Source: Devosia lucknowensis
GTDB lineage: Bacteria; Pseudomonadota; Alphaproteobacteria; Rhizobiales; Devosiaceae
Assembly (NCBI RefSeq): GCF_900177655.1
Contig: NZ_FXWK01000001.1
Coordinates: 1,116,001 to 1,180,000 of the forward strand
Reading direction: 5' to 3'
DNA: 64,000 nucleotides
The notes under the pieces were generated by a model. That model searched no databases and was not told the DNA's origin. It saw nothing but the letters and a program-made list of their open reading frames with translations. The stretch's first letter is position 1. Every line of letters starts with the position of its first letter. A program made the translations under genes and the position numbers. This document shows positions 18,170 through 26,898 of the stretch, in pieces.

Positions 18170-19654
18170 TTACCACCACTGCTTGGGGGCAAAGCCGCCG
18201 CCGGCGCTCTTTTCGATGACACGCGCGGCCGCGAACAGCGTCTCTTCGTCAAATGGCTTGCCGATCAGCTGGAGACCCAGGGGCAATCCCTGCGTGTCCT
18301 TGCCGGCCGGCACGGCAATGCCCGGCAGACCGGCCATGTTGACGGTCACGGTGAAGACGTCGTTGAGGTACATCGCCACCGGATCGGCCGCCAGGGCCTC
18401 GTCGCCGATACCGAATGCAGCCGACGGCGTTGCCGGGGTCAGGATCGCATCAACGCCCGCATTGAAGGCGTCTTCGAAGTCCTTCTTGATCAGCGTGCGC
18501 ACCTTTTGCGCCTTGACGTAGTACGCGTCGAAATAGCCGGCTGACAGCACATAAGTGCCGATCATGATCCGGCGCTTGACCTCACGGCCGAAACCGGCGG
18601 CGCGGGTCAGCTCGTACATGTCAGTGATGTCCTTGCCCGAAACGCGCAGGCCATATTTCACACCGTCATAGCGCGCCAGGTTCGATGACGCTTCGGCTGG
18701 CGCCACGATGTAATAGGCCGGCAGCGCATACTTGGTGTGCGGCAGAGAGATGTCTTTGACAGTTGCGCCCTCGGCTACGAGCCACTTGAGCCCCTCGGCC
18801 CACAGCTTCTCGATTTCTGCCGGCATGCCATCCATGCGGTATTCCTTGGGAACACCGATGGTGAGGCCTTTGACACCACGCTCGACCGCAGCGGCAAAAT
18901 CGGGCACCGGCAAGTCGACGCTGGTCGAATCCTTGGCATCGAAGCCCGACATCGACGTCATCATGATTGCCGCGTCTTCCACTGTGCGCGCGATGGGACC
19001 AGCCTGGTCGAGAGACGAGGCGAAGGCCACCGTGCCCCAGCGCGAACAACGACCATAGGTCGGCTTGATGCCGACGGTGCCGGTGAAGGCTGCGGGCTGG
19101 CGGATGGAACCGCCGGTGTCAGTCGCTGTCGCGGCGGCGCAGAGCCAGGCCGACACGGCCGCCGCCGATCCACCCGACGAGCCGCCCGGCACCAGGTTAG
19201 CATTGCTGCCCTCGGCGCGGAACGGACTGATCACCGGACCGTAATAGGATGTCTCGTTGGACGAGCCCATGGCGAATTCGTCCATGTTGAGCTTGCCCAG
19301 CATCACCGCGCCATCCCGCCAGAGATTGGCAGTCACCGTCGATTCGTATTCGGGCTGGAAACCGTCGAGGATGTGGCTGGCCGCCTGGGTGTGTACGCCC
19401 TTGGTCGCGAACAGGTCCTTGATGCCCAGCGGGATGCCTTCCAGCGTTCCACCCTGCCCTTTGCCGAGCTTCTCATCGCTCGCCTTGGCCATGTCGCGCG
19501 CCTGTTCAGGCGTCGTGGCGACATAGGCATTGAGGCTTGGATTGGCCTTCTCGATCGCGCCGATATAGGCATCGGTCAGCTCAAGTGCGGTAAAGCTCTT
19601 GTCCTTGAGGCCCTTGCGGGCATCGGCGAGGCTCAGCTTGGTCAGGTCAGTCAA
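18170..19654 (-). CDS. gatA: Asp-tRNA(Asn)/Glu-tRNA(Gln) amidotransferase subunit A
   Basis: A 494-residue glutaminase subunit of GatCAB that releases ammonia from Gln or Asn. The amidase-signature triad is visible: Lys in [10 protein letters not shown], cis-Ser in [13 protein letters not shown], and the nucleophile region [14 protein letters not shown]. The start is a TTG at 19654 giving [15 protein letters not shown], the family N-terminus. It overlaps the stop of the upstream secreted-protein gene by eight bases (TTGACTGA), which implies translational coupling. A longer frame upstream reads through that other gene and is rejected. Confidence 0.95.
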   Translation of the reverse strand: MTDLTKLSLADARKGLKDKSFTALELTDAYIGAIEKANPSLNAYVATTPEQARDMAKASDEKLGKGQGGTLEGIPLGIKDLFATKGVHTQAASHILDGFQPEYESTVTANLWRDGAVMLGKLNMDEFAMGSSNETSYYGPVISPFRAEGSNANLVPGGSSGGSAAAVSAWLCAAATATDTGGSIRQPAAFTGTVGIKPTYGRCSRWGTVAFASSLDQAGPIARTVEDAAIMMTSMSGFDAKDSTSVDLPVPDFAAAVERGVKGLTIGVPKEYRMDGMPAEIEKLWAEGLKWLVAEGATVKDISLPHTKYALPAYYIVAPAEASSNLARYDGVKYGLRVSGKDITDMYELTRAAGFGREVKRRIMIGTYVLSAGYFDAYYVKAQKVRTLIKKDFEDAFNAGVDAILTPATPSAAFGIGDEALAADPVAMYLNDVFTVTVNMAGLPGIAVPAGKDTQGLPLGLQLIGKPFDEETLFAAARVIEKSAGGGFAPKQWW

Positions 19655-20117
19655 CGGTAATCTCGCTAAGATTGTCGCAGCGTGTGTAGAGGCTTCCGCC
19701 CGGCATCGCAACATCGCCGGATGGTTCATAGAGGCCAGCAGCAACCATGGCCGCGTCGAAAGACGACACAACCATGATTTCGGTCTCCGAATATGGACTT
19801 ATCGACAGAGTGTCAGGATAGATCTCGCCGGGCAACTCACAGACCGCACTGACAAACAGATGCGAGGACCCCTCGCGGCCCTTCACGTCGAAAAAGTTGC
19901 ACTGGAATTCCATGGACTGGATGCCCTTGGCAAAATTCAGCGCCAGGAAATCGCCGCCCATGAAGGCTTCGATGCCCTTTGTCTCGATCAAAGTGCATGC
20001 CGCCGGGTCGGTGACGTGGATCTTGCTCTGGTCGATCCGCAGATCTTCCTGGGCCTGAGCGGGAACCGTCCCGATCAGAACAACGGCAAACGCGAAGACC
20101 GCGCTTACTCGCCCCAC
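19647..20117 (-). CDS. Secreted Cys4 protein, unknown family (paralog 2)
   Basis: A 156-residue protein with a signal peptide ([18 protein letters not shown]) cleaved before EDLRID. The mature part has four cysteines, ending in YTRCDNLSE. The same cysteine order and a YTRCDxL ending occur in the gene just upstream, so the two are tandem paralogs of about 20 percent identity by eye. Two disulfides in the periplasm are likely. The GTG at 20117 has GAGGAA eight bases upstream and overlaps the upstream gene by 13 bases. It also overlaps the gatA start. I do not recognise a named family. Confidence 0.72.
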   Translation of the reverse strand: MGRVSAVFAFAVVLIGTVPAQAQEDLRIDQSKIHVTDPAACTLIETKGIEAFMGGDFLALNFAKGIQSMEFQCNFFDVKGREGSSHLFVSAVCELPGEIYPDTLSISPYSETEIMVVSSFDAAMVAAGLYEPSGDVAMPGGSLYTRCDNLSEITVD

Positions 20118-20599
20118 GTCAGCGCTTCCTCGGTCAGGGCGTCGCAACGGGTGTAGACGCCCGCGTAGTTTTCGTAGTCCTCCGGTCCGGTATCGGCGCG
20201 CATAGAGAGCACCTCCACCTTCTCGCCGATCTGGTGTTCGACACCGTCGTCGCCAAACGACTGGTTAATGCCAAAGCTGTCCGCCTCGATCACGATTTGG
20301 TCGAGAAAATCGATCTCGAACCCATGGCACCGCGCCGTAGCCAGGATTTCGGGCACATCGCCGAAAGCGCTGTCGATTTCCTGCACATTGTTCAAGCGGC
20401 AGCCGATCTCGGCCGCCATGATCGTCTGTCTCGGCAGCACCAGCCAGGCATCTTCTTCGAACAGAATATCGACCAACGGCTTTTCGCCGGCTCGTTCACA
20501 GACCGTCTCTTTGGACACGTAAGCCGCGTCATAGTAGTCGCTGGCCGCAGCAGCGCCCGTTGCAAAAAGCACCAGCGCCGTGCCGATCATGAGCCTCAC
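20105..20599 (-). CDS. Secreted Cys4 protein, unknown family (paralog 1)
   Basis: A 164-residue protein with a signal peptide (VRLMIGTALVLFATGAAAAS). The mature part has four cysteines, with 32 and 23 residues between the first three; its partner has 31 and 19. Both end in YTRCDxL. The GTG start at 20599 overlaps the stop of the GNAT gene as GTGA, and GGAG lies upstream, so this gene is coupled on both sides. The function is unknown; the envelope location is inferred from the signal peptide. Confidence 0.72.
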   Translation of the reverse strand: MRLMIGTALVLFATGAAAASDYYDAAYVSKETVCERAGEKPLVDILFEEDAWLVLPRQTIMAAEIGCRLNNVQEIDSAFGDVPEILATARCHGFEIDFLDQIVIEADSFGINQSFGDDGVEHQIGEKVEVLSMRADTGPEDYENYAGVYTRCDALTEEALTWGE

Positions 20600-21078
20600 G
20601 CTGCCTTCTCCGCATCGAGGCGCATCTCGAAAAACGCCGACCATTCGCTGTCCGGATAATCGAGAAACGGCCCCCGCGTCACAAATCCGTAACGCGAATA
20701 GAGACGGTGTGCTTCTGCCATGCCCTCGCCCGTACCGGTTTCGAGCATGATCACGGGCACATTGCGCTGGCGGGCGAGATCGACGATCCGGTCGAGCAAC
20801 TGCCGTCCCACGCGCTGCCCGCGCACTTCCGGCACCGTGTACATGCGCTTGACCTCGCCGAGCTGCGGGCCATGCATCTTGAGCGCACCCATCCCGACGG
20901 CCCTGCCCGTCTCATTGCGCGCCACGAACAGCGTCGTGTCGCTGTCCGCCATCTGTTCGACGGTCATCTTGAACTGGAATTCGACCGGCGACAGCGGTAG
21001 CAGATGATCATTCAGCCGCGAGACGAGACCCCGAACATCGTCCTGCAGCGGCGTCTCGACGACTATCGCGATGGACAT
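20596..21078 (-). CDS. GNAT-family N-acetyltransferase
   Basis: A 160-residue acetyltransferase. The core shows MGALKMHGPQLGEVKRMYTV followed by the CoA loop VRGQRVGRQLLD and AHRLYSRYGFVTRGPF. The layout is that of PhnO/YsnE-like acetyltransferases. The substrate is unknown. It begins directly after the gatC stop with no gap and ends within the start of a secreted-protein gene, so it is embedded in the gatC-gatA operon. Confidence 0.85.
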   Translation of the reverse strand: MSIAIVVETPLQDDVRGLVSRLNDHLLPLSPVEFQFKMTVEQMADSDTTLFVARNETGRAVGMGALKMHGPQLGEVKRMYTVPEVRGQRVGRQLLDRIVDLARQRNVPVIMLETGTGEGMAEAHRLYSRYGFVTRGPFLDYPDSEWSAFFEMRLDAEKAA

Positions 21079-21366
21079 TTATTCGACGACCTTCGGCACC
21101 ATGAAGAAATTGTCTTCAGTAAGCGGTGCGTTCTTGACGATACTCTCGGCATAATTGCCGTCCGTCACAACATCATCCCGCCTGCGCAAGCTCATCGGAG
21201 TAACGGACGTCATGGCTTCGACGCCATCGACATTCACCTCGGCAAGCTGCTCGACGAAACCCAGAATCGCGTTGAGCTCACTCTGGTACCCGGCAACCTC
21301 GTCCTCTTCGATCCGGATGCGCGCGAGGCGCCCGATGCGCTTGGTGGTGGCGGCGTCGACAGACAT
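21079..21366 (-). CDS. gatC: Asp-tRNA(Asn)/Glu-tRNA(Gln) amidotransferase subunit C
   Basis: A 95-residue belt subunit that stabilises GatA-GatB. The sequence [20 protein letters not shown] and [20 protein letters not shown], then a C-terminal [20 protein letters not shown], is the normal GatC pattern. Usually gatA follows directly; here three other genes intervene. Confidence 0.95.
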   Translation of the reverse strand: MSVDAATTKRIGRLARIRIEEDEVAGYQSELNAILGFVEQLAEVNVDGVEAMTSVTPMSLRRRDDVVTDGNYAESIVKNAPLTEDNFFMVPKVVE

Positions 21367-21452
21367 GCGAAAACTCCGGCAGAAAAGGCGTATTGGCGCG
21401 TTCTTAGCAATGCCCGCGCCAAAAAGACAATGAAAATGCCTTATGCGCCGGA

Positions 21453-21977
21453 TCAGACTTCTACGGCCAAACCTGGCTCCAGAGCCACAAGCCCCGTGCC
21501 ATCCAGACGATCGCGCAAAACCTCGAAGGCCGCATCGACGTCTGACTCACTTCCGGCCAATGCCATCAATCGGGGTGCCGACCGGCCTACCAGCGTCAGT
21601 GCCCGTCCGGCAATGTCCGCCCCGACCAGGACAACCACGGCGCGCTCGACCCAGCGGCCAAGCTTCGGCACGGCGCCGCCTAGCACCAGAAGCGGCATGT
21701 CTTCGTCAGGATCGAGCAGCAAGGCACCCTCCCCGAGCGACCAGACATCCACCGCGCGCGTCGTGTTGCCGGCCTCGAGCAATCGCTGTGCCACCCGTGG
21801 CCTCCAGGTCAGCCCCTCGGCAAGCGCTTGCCTCCCCGAAAGCTCGATCACGCGATCCGCTCCCGCGGTCAGTTCGCCCCGGTCTACTCCCACACCTGCG
21901 GCATGCGCATCCAGCACCACCACCTGCCCCCCCAGATGCACGCGCAACGCGGTATCGCCAAACCAGGTGAGTTTCAT
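21453..21977 (-). CDS. Conserved hypothetical protein, remote metallo-beta-lactamase-like N-terminus
   Basis: A 174-residue protein whose first strands ([20 protein letters not shown] then VLDAHAAGV) resemble the N-terminal beta hairpin of UlaG/YhfI-type metallo-beta-lactamase folds. No HxHxDH motif or other metal ligands follow, so it cannot be a normal hydrolase of that class. The C-terminal half ends [20 protein letters not shown] believe similar proteins occur in related Hyphomicrobiales, but that is from memory. It lies upstream of gatC on the same strand with an 86-base gap. Confidence 0.65.
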   Translation of the reverse strand: MKLTWFGDTALRVHLGGQVVVLDAHAAGVGVDRGELTAGADRVIELSGRQALAEGLTWRPRVAQRLLEAGNTTRAVDVWSLGEGALLLDPDEDMPLLVLGGAVPKLGRWVERAVVVLVGADIAGRALTLVGRSAPRLMALAGSESDVDAAFEVLRDRLDGTGLVALEPGLAVEV

Positions 21978-21998
21978 CGTTGCTGTCGCCTAACGATC

Positions 21999-22445
21999 CT
22001 AAATGCTCCCCCTCTCCTGCAGGTACCGCATGGCCAAAGCAAGGGTCTTGGGAATCGGCATGCCCGATCGATAGTCAGCCAAGACACGCCTGGAGAGACC
22101 CAACAGCGCGCTTAATCCTTCCACGCTCAACCTCAGCTAGTCCATGATGGCCCGAAGCTCGGTAGCGTCCATGTAGGTCTGCGGAAGCTTCAGCATTGCG
22201 GACGCTGCAACGCGGCATCCATCACTCCACTCAATCGATCCGCCATCGCGTGTTATCCGCGCGGTACGAAACAGTGCATCATCAGACCTCAGCGAAACGT
22301 AAGAGCGATGGTTCGCAAGAAGCGGTGTGAGGTCTATCTCGCTCGAGCTGTTGTCTGCCCATACAACCTTCACAGTGCGTGCGGCCAAGGGTGCAACAAA
22401 TGAAATTCTTGGGACCGAGCTACCAATGCCGGCAGTCTGCAACAT
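21999..22445 (-). pseudogene. DUF2442-HTH regulator interrupted by an in-frame amber codon
   Basis: From an ATG at 22445 the frame reads a DUF2442 domain (VAPLAARTVKVVWADNSSS, IDLTPLLANHRSYVSLRSDD, GGSIEWSDGCRVAASAM) and ends LRAIMD at a TAG at 22137-22139. The same frame continues after the stop with LRLSVEGLSALLGLSRRVLA then DYRSGMPIPKTLALAMRYL and a TAG at 21999. That tail is the XRE-like helix-turn-helix that normally follows DUF2442 in this family. The stop therefore replaces one internal codon. A GTG at 22124 could restart the tail (41 residues) after GAGG. Decay, readthrough or two separate proteins are all possible. Confidence 0.7.
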
Positions 22446-22739
22446 CAGCTTAACCGCTCCTGCGAGCAATACCGAAGTCCAATGCCAAATGGGGCACAGA
22501 CATGACATCGCTCGACGTCCAAATCTGGCTATACAGAAAACAAGGCAGGGCCTACTACACAAACTCGGATCGCAGCATACTGACGACCGTCTGCTCGCCG
22601 ACCTGTGTTTGGTACTTACATTCCGATCAAGGCATTGCCGCATAGCGCGCTCTCCCGCTTCGACAAATCGGCGTTTACAGCCGACTTCAGAGAGACGCTG
22701 TTGTTGCTCTTTTGTTCTAAACCAAGGTAAAATCTGTCG
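22446..22739. other. Intergenic stretch between DUF2442 remnant and ruvX
   Basis: No convincing gene. A 47-codon forward frame at 22502-22645 (MTSLDVQIWLYRKQG) has no clear ribosome-binding site and no recognisable family. The base composition is less GC-rich than the flanking genes. The last 40 bases hold a candidate ruvX promoter. Confidence 0.4.
22704..22733 (+). promoter_or_regulatory. Candidate ruvX promoter
   Basis: TTGCTC (22704-22709) and TAAAAT (22728-22733) are 18 bases apart. A transcript starting about seven bases later would begin at the GTG of ruvX at 22740, making it leaderless. The match is moderate. Confidence 0.35.
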
Positions 22740-23192
22740 GTGGAAAACGATCCTCTCTCCATCATCCCAAGTTCTGGAAAAATTCTTGGTCTCGACCTCG
22801 GTACGAAGACTATCGGCGTGGCGATTTCCGACGGCATGCGCTACTCGGCCACGCCGCTCGAAACGATCAAGCGCTCAAAGTTCACCCAGGACGCCGAGCG
22901 CATCATGGAGCTGGTGGTACAGAATCAGGTCGTCGCCATCCTGCTCGGACTGCCGCTGAACATGGACGGCACAGAGGGTCCGCGCGTGCAGTCTACTCGC
23001 GCCTTCGCCCGCAACCTGGCGCCAAAAGTAAACCTGCCCATCGCCTTCTGGGACGAGCGCCTATCCACATCTGCGGTTACCCGGATGATGATCGAAGCCG
23101 ACCTTCGGCGCGACCGACGGGCCGAAGTCGTGGACAAGCTGGCGGCCAGCTACATCCTCCAGGGAGCTCTCGACCGCCTGCGCAACCGCTAG
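22740..23192 (+). CDS. ruvX: Putative pre-16S rRNA nuclease / Holliday junction resolvase-like (YqgF)
   Basis: A 150-residue RNase H-fold protein. The conserved ILGLDLGTKTIGVAISD holds the first catalytic Asp; LLGLPLNMDGTEGPR and FWDERLSTSAVTRMM carry the next acidic residues, and VDKLAASYILQGALD the last Asp. YqgF proteins process the 5' end of 16S rRNA. The GTG start at 22740 gives a family-length protein. It is followed by pyrB on the same strand after about 140 bases. Confidence 0.93.
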   Translation: MENDPLSIIPSSGKILGLDLGTKTIGVAISDGMRYSATPLETIKRSKFTQDAERIMELVVQNQVVAILLGLPLNMDGTEGPRVQSTRAFARNLAPKVNLPIAFWDERLSTSAVTRMMIEADLRRDRRAEVVDKLAASYILQGALDRLRNR

Positions 23193-23334
23193 GTCGCATG
23201 CGCTTCTGGGCATGCGCACCTGATCCTTTGGCGCTATGACGCTCCACGCGAGGATAATTTTGCGAAACCGGCCGGTTGGGGTTGCCCCACCCTGCCCCCT
23301 CGGCTAGACCGCAGCAAATCGCAAGGGATGCGAC

Positions 23335-24303
23335 ATGCCGCAATTGAGCTCCGCCCGGTCGTCCGGCGACTTCCCCCCGTTCCAGCAGCGCCATCTTATT
23401 TCCATTGCTGATCTCAAACAGCATGAAATCGTCGATCTTCTCGACCGCGCCGAACGTATGATCGAGATATCGCGGCAAGAGCGCAAATCGCTCCCGACCC
23501 TGTCGGGAAAGACGCAAATCAATCTCTTCTTCGAGCCTTCCACCCGCACCCAGTCCTCGTTCGAGATTGCCGGCAAGCGCCTCGGTGCCTTGGTGGTCAA
23601 CATGTCGGTCAAGACCTCCTCGGTCTCCAAGGGTGAAACCCTGGTCGATACGGCGGCGACCCTCAACGCGATGCGGCCGGACGTGCTTGTGGTCCGCCAC
23701 TCCGCCGCAGGGGCAGTCGAATTGCTCAGCCAGAAGGTCGGCTGCTCGGTCATCAATGCGGGCGACGGCGCCCACGAGCATCCCACGCAGGCTTTGCTGG
23801 ACGCGCTGACCATCCGCAACCACAAGGGTACGCTTGCAGGACTCACCGTCGCCATTTGCGGCGACATCGCCAATTCGCGCGTTGCCCGCTCCAACCTGCT
23901 GCTGCTGGGAGCGCTCAACGTCCGCACGCGTGTCATCGCCCCGCGCACGCTCCTGCCCGCTGGCATCGAAAACCTCGCGACCGAAGTTTTCACCGACATG
24001 GAAGAAGGCCTCAAGGGCGCGGACGTGGTGATGATGCTGCGTCTTCAGCACGAACGAGCCAACGGCAAGATGATCCCGTCCGTGCGTGAATATTACCGCT
24101 TCTATGGCCTCGACGAGCATAAACTGTCCTTTGCCAAGCCCGACGCCATCGTCATGCATCCCGGCCCAATGAACCGTGGCGTCGAGATCGATCCCGCCAT
24201 CGCCGACGGCGAGCGTTCCGTGATCACCGATCAGGTGGAAATGGGTGTGGCAGTTCGCATGGCCGTGCTCGATGCGCTGCTGCCGCCGAGGAACGACCAA
24301 TGA
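23335..24303 (+). CDS. pyrB: Aspartate carbamoyltransferase catalytic subunit
   Basis: A 322-residue ATCase that joins carbamoyl phosphate and aspartate, the first committed step of pyrimidine synthesis. The carbamoyl-phosphate loop is [12 protein letters not shown], with [14 protein letters not shown] and [14 protein letters not shown] later. AAGGGA lies upstream of the ATG. No pyrI is present. The stop overlaps the next gene as ATGA, and that neighbour is a dihydroorotase-like protein that in several bacteria assembles with PyrB. Confidence 0.97.
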   Translation: MPQLSSARSSGDFPPFQQRHLISIADLKQHEIVDLLDRAERMIEISRQERKSLPTLSGKTQINLFFEPSTRTQSSFEIAGKRLGALVVNMSVKTSSVSKGETLVDTAATLNAMRPDVLVVRHSAAGAVELLSQKVGCSVINAGDGAHEHPTQALLDALTIRNHKGTLAGLTVAICGDIANSRVARSNLLLLGALNVRTRVIAPRTLLPAGIENLATEVFTDMEEGLKGADVVMMLRLQHERANGKMIPSVREYYRFYGLDEHKLSFAKPDAIVMHPGPMNRGVEIDPAIADGERSVITDQVEMGVAVRMAVLDALLPPRNDQ

Positions 24304-25592
24304 CCCACCCTCTCATCATCGACAACGCACGCATCATCGATCCGGCGTCCAATACCGATCAGCTCGGCGCCGTACTCATCGAAGACGGACGGATCAGCGA
24401 TTTGGCACTCCACGGGCCGGCAGGTGTTCCCGAACATGCCGAAGTCGTCAATGCCGGCGGACAAGTGCTCGCGCCCGGTCTCATCGACATGCGCGTCTTC
24501 GTCGGTGAACCAGGCAAGGAATACCGTGAAACGCTGGCCTCTGCCGGGGCCGCCGCGGTCGCCGGTGGCGTCACCAGCTTCGTCATGATGCCCGACACCA
24601 CGCCGACCGTGGACGATGGCGCCTTGGTGGACTTCCTCGTGCGTCGCGCTGAGGCCCAGTCGCCGGCCCGCATCCTGCCTGCCGCAGCGATCACCAAAGG
24701 TCTTCAGGGCAAGGAGATCACCGAATTCGGTCTCCTCAAGGAAGCCGGTGCCATCTGCCTCACCGATGGTGCCCAGTCCATACAGTCATCGTCGCTGCTC
24801 CGCAGCGCCATGGGCTATGCCGCCAATTTCGACATGCCCTTTGTGCACCACGCCGCCGATGCAGGTCTGATTGGCGATGGCGTGATGAACGACGGACTGT
24901 TCGCAACCGTCCTGGGTCTCAAGGGCATTCCGCGCGAAGCTGAAACCATCCCCCTTGCGCGCGACCTCCAGCTGGCCGCCCTGACGAGGGTGCGCTACCA
25001 CGCCGCGCAGATATCGACGGCTGGCTCCGCCGCGCTGATCGAGACCGCCCGGAAGCGAAACGCCTCGGTGAGCGCTGGTATCTCGATAAACAACCTCTGC
25101 CTCAACGAGAACGACGTCGGCCGCTACCGGACCTTCTTCAAGCTGAACCCGCCGCTGCGGACGGAAGATGATCGTCAGGCCATGCTTGAAGCATTGCGGT
25201 CCGGGATTATCGACACCATCCACTCCGATCACGATCCGCAGGATTCCGAGGTCAAGCGTCAGCCTTTCGCCGAAGCTTCCAATGGAGCCGTCGGCTTGGA
25301 AACGCTATTGGCGGCAGCGCTGCGGCTTGTCCACTCAGGAGACATTGACCTCACCACTATGCTTCGGGCCATGACCATCCGCCCGGCGCAAATTCTGGGT
25401 CTCGAAACCGGCCGCATTGCCAGGGGCGCCCCTGCCGATATCATCCTTGTCGACCTCGATTACCCCTGGCAGGTCACCGAGAAGAATTTCCGCTCGCGCT
25501 CGCGCAACACGAGTTTCGAAGGCGCCCGCATGCAAGGTAAAGTTACCCGAACGCTCGTCGCCGGCCGCACGGTGTATCTCGACGAAGCATGA
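24300..25592 (+). CDS. pyrC': Dihydroorotase-like PyrC' subunit, probably non-catalytic
   Basis: A 430-residue amidohydrolase-fold protein with the dihydroorotase layout, including [14 protein letters not shown] and the C-terminal [20 protein letters not shown]. The metal-binding HxH of active enzymes, normally in a GLIDxHxHLREPG context, is replaced: this protein reads [13 protein letters not shown], so both histidines are gone. The usual catalytic Asp region reads SDHDPQ. From family knowledge, such PyrC' proteins are structural partners of PyrB, and a separate active dihydroorotase must be encoded elsewhere. The ATGA overlap with pyrB supports a stoichiometric complex. Non-catalysis is inferred. 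Confidence 0.88.
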   Translation: MTHPLIIDNARIIDPASNTDQLGAVLIEDGRISDLALHGPAGVPEHAEVVNAGGQVLAPGLIDMRVFVGEPGKEYRETLASAGAAAVAGGVTSFVMMPDTTPTVDDGALVDFLVRRAEAQSPARILPAAAITKGLQGKEITEFGLLKEAGAICLTDGAQSIQSSSLLRSAMGYAANFDMPFVHHAADAGLIGDGVMNDGLFATVLGLKGIPREAETIPLARDLQLAALTRVRYHAAQISTAGSAALIETARKRNASVSAGISINNLCLNENDVGRYRTFFKLNPPLRTEDDRQAMLEALRSGIIDTIHSDHDPQDSEVKRQPFAEASNGAVGLETLLAAALRLVHSGDIDLTTMLRAMTIRPAQILGLETGRIARGAPADIILVDLDYPWQVTEKNFRSRSRNTSFEGARMQGKVTRTLVAGRTVYLDEA

Positions 25593-25641
25593 CGTCAGTC
25601 AGCTGCCACCGTAAGACGTTAGCGTCTCGCACGCTGAAAGA

Positions 25642-25667
25642 CGCCCTCGGGCCAGGTCCCGAGGGCG
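25642..25667. repeat. Dispersed palindrome CCCTCGGG type, copy 1
   Basis: A ten-base-pair inverted repeat (CGCCCTCGGG 25642-25651 with CCCGAGGGCG 25658-25667, loop CCAGGT) sits between pyrC' and the dipeptidase gene. A near-identical copy lies downstream of rne. No T-tract follows, so it may be a REP-like element. Confidence 0.55.
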
Positions 25668-25738
25668 GACCTGAGTTTTCTGATAGGCTTCTCCCTGCCG
25701 AAGCAGCTATCGTTTCGCTCTCGACTTAAGGAGCTTGG

Positions 25739-26782
25739 ATGACCATCCCATTCTTTGACGGACACAACGACACCCTGCTGCGTCTTCAGGAGCACAGGGG
25801 TGACAAGGTCGAAGCTTTCGTCAAAGGCACGAACGATGACCATATCGATCTGCCGCGTGCGCGGTCTGCGGGGATGGTCGGCGGATTCTTCGCCATGTTT
25901 CCGCCGCCGCTGAAGACGGACCTGGCCACCGTGGCCGCCGCCCCCGACTACGCCAAGGGCGAGCTGCCTCCGCAACTCGCTCTCTCCGATGCGCTCCAGT
26001 CCACCAACGGCATGGCGTCGCTGCTGCTCCGGCTCGAACGCGCTGGGGCCCTCGCGGTCTGTCGCTCTGCGGCTGATATTCGGGACGCCCAGGCCACCGG
26101 CACAATCGCCGCGATCTTCCATCTCGAGGGTGCCGAAGCCATCGACACCGATTTCAACTCGCTTGAAGTGCTTTACGCCGCTGGACTGAGATCGATCGGG
26201 ATCACCTGGAGCCGCGCCAACGCTTTCGGCACGGGCGTCCCTTTTCGCTTTCCGGCAGATCCCGATATCGGCCCCGGCCTCTCGGATGCGGGAAAGTCAC
26301 TCGTGCGCTTGTGTGACCACATGGGCGTCATGATCGACCTCAGCCATCTCAACGCCGCGGGCTTCCGCGATGTGGCCTCGCTGTCGAGCAAACCGCTGGT
26401 CGCGACCCATTCCAACGTCCATGCCATCTGCCAGAGCACGCGCAATCTCGTCGATTGGCAACTGGCGGCCATACGCGAAAGCAAGGGTGTTGTCGGCCTC
26501 AACTACGCAACCGGTTTCCTCCGTCCCGATGGGCGTTTTGACCCGAATACACCGATCGACCTCATGGTCCAACATATCGCAGCCCTGGTCGAGACGGTCG
26601 GCGAAGACGGCGTAGCGTTGGGCTCCGATTTCGATGGCGCCATGATGCCTGCCGAAATCCGCGACGTCGCCGGCGTGCCCAAACTGCTTCAGGCACTGCT
26701 TGATCACGGCTTCGGCGAACCCTTGGTGCGCAAGATTGCCCTCGACAACTGGCTCGGTCTCGTCGAGCGCACCATCGGGTAA
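25739..26782 (+). CDS. Membrane dipeptidase-like peptidase M19
   Basis: A 347-residue zinc dipeptidase of the renal dipeptidase family, cleaving dipeptides including D-residue ones. The metal-binding sites are visible as DGHNDT near the N-terminus, the bridging Glu in FHLEGAEAI, His in VATHSNVH, and VALGSDFDGAMMP near the C-terminus. No signal peptide or lipid-anchor site is present, so it is likely cytoplasmic. It stands alone; the palindrome upstream separates it from pyrC'. Confidence 0.9.
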   Translation: MTIPFFDGHNDTLLRLQEHRGDKVEAFVKGTNDDHIDLPRARSAGMVGGFFAMFPPPLKTDLATVAAAPDYAKGELPPQLALSDALQSTNGMASLLLRLERAGALAVCRSAADIRDAQATGTIAAIFHLEGAEAIDTDFNSLEVLYAAGLRSIGITWSRANAFGTGVPFRFPADPDIGPGLSDAGKSLVRLCDHMGVMIDLSHLNAAGFRDVASLSSKPLVATHSNVHAICQSTRNLVDWQLAAIRESKGVVGLNYATGFLRPDGRFDPNTPIDLMVQHIAALVETVGEDGVALGSDFDGAMMPAEIRDVAGVPKLLQALLDHGFGEPLVRKIALDNWLGLVERTIG

Positions 26783-26898
26783 CTGCTTACCTGCGCGAGC
26801 TCAGCGAGTTGCTCGGATTGTTCCCACCGTTCCGCCCTCGGGCCAAAGCCTGAAGGCGGTCCGGGTTACAAGAGCTACCGCTCGGCCACGCGTCCGCC

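Noticed and set aside
22137..22643. A longer version of the DUF2442 protein starting at 22643.
   Set aside because: The first 66 codons are Cys/Arg-rich and do not resemble the family; the ATG at 22445 begins just before the domain.
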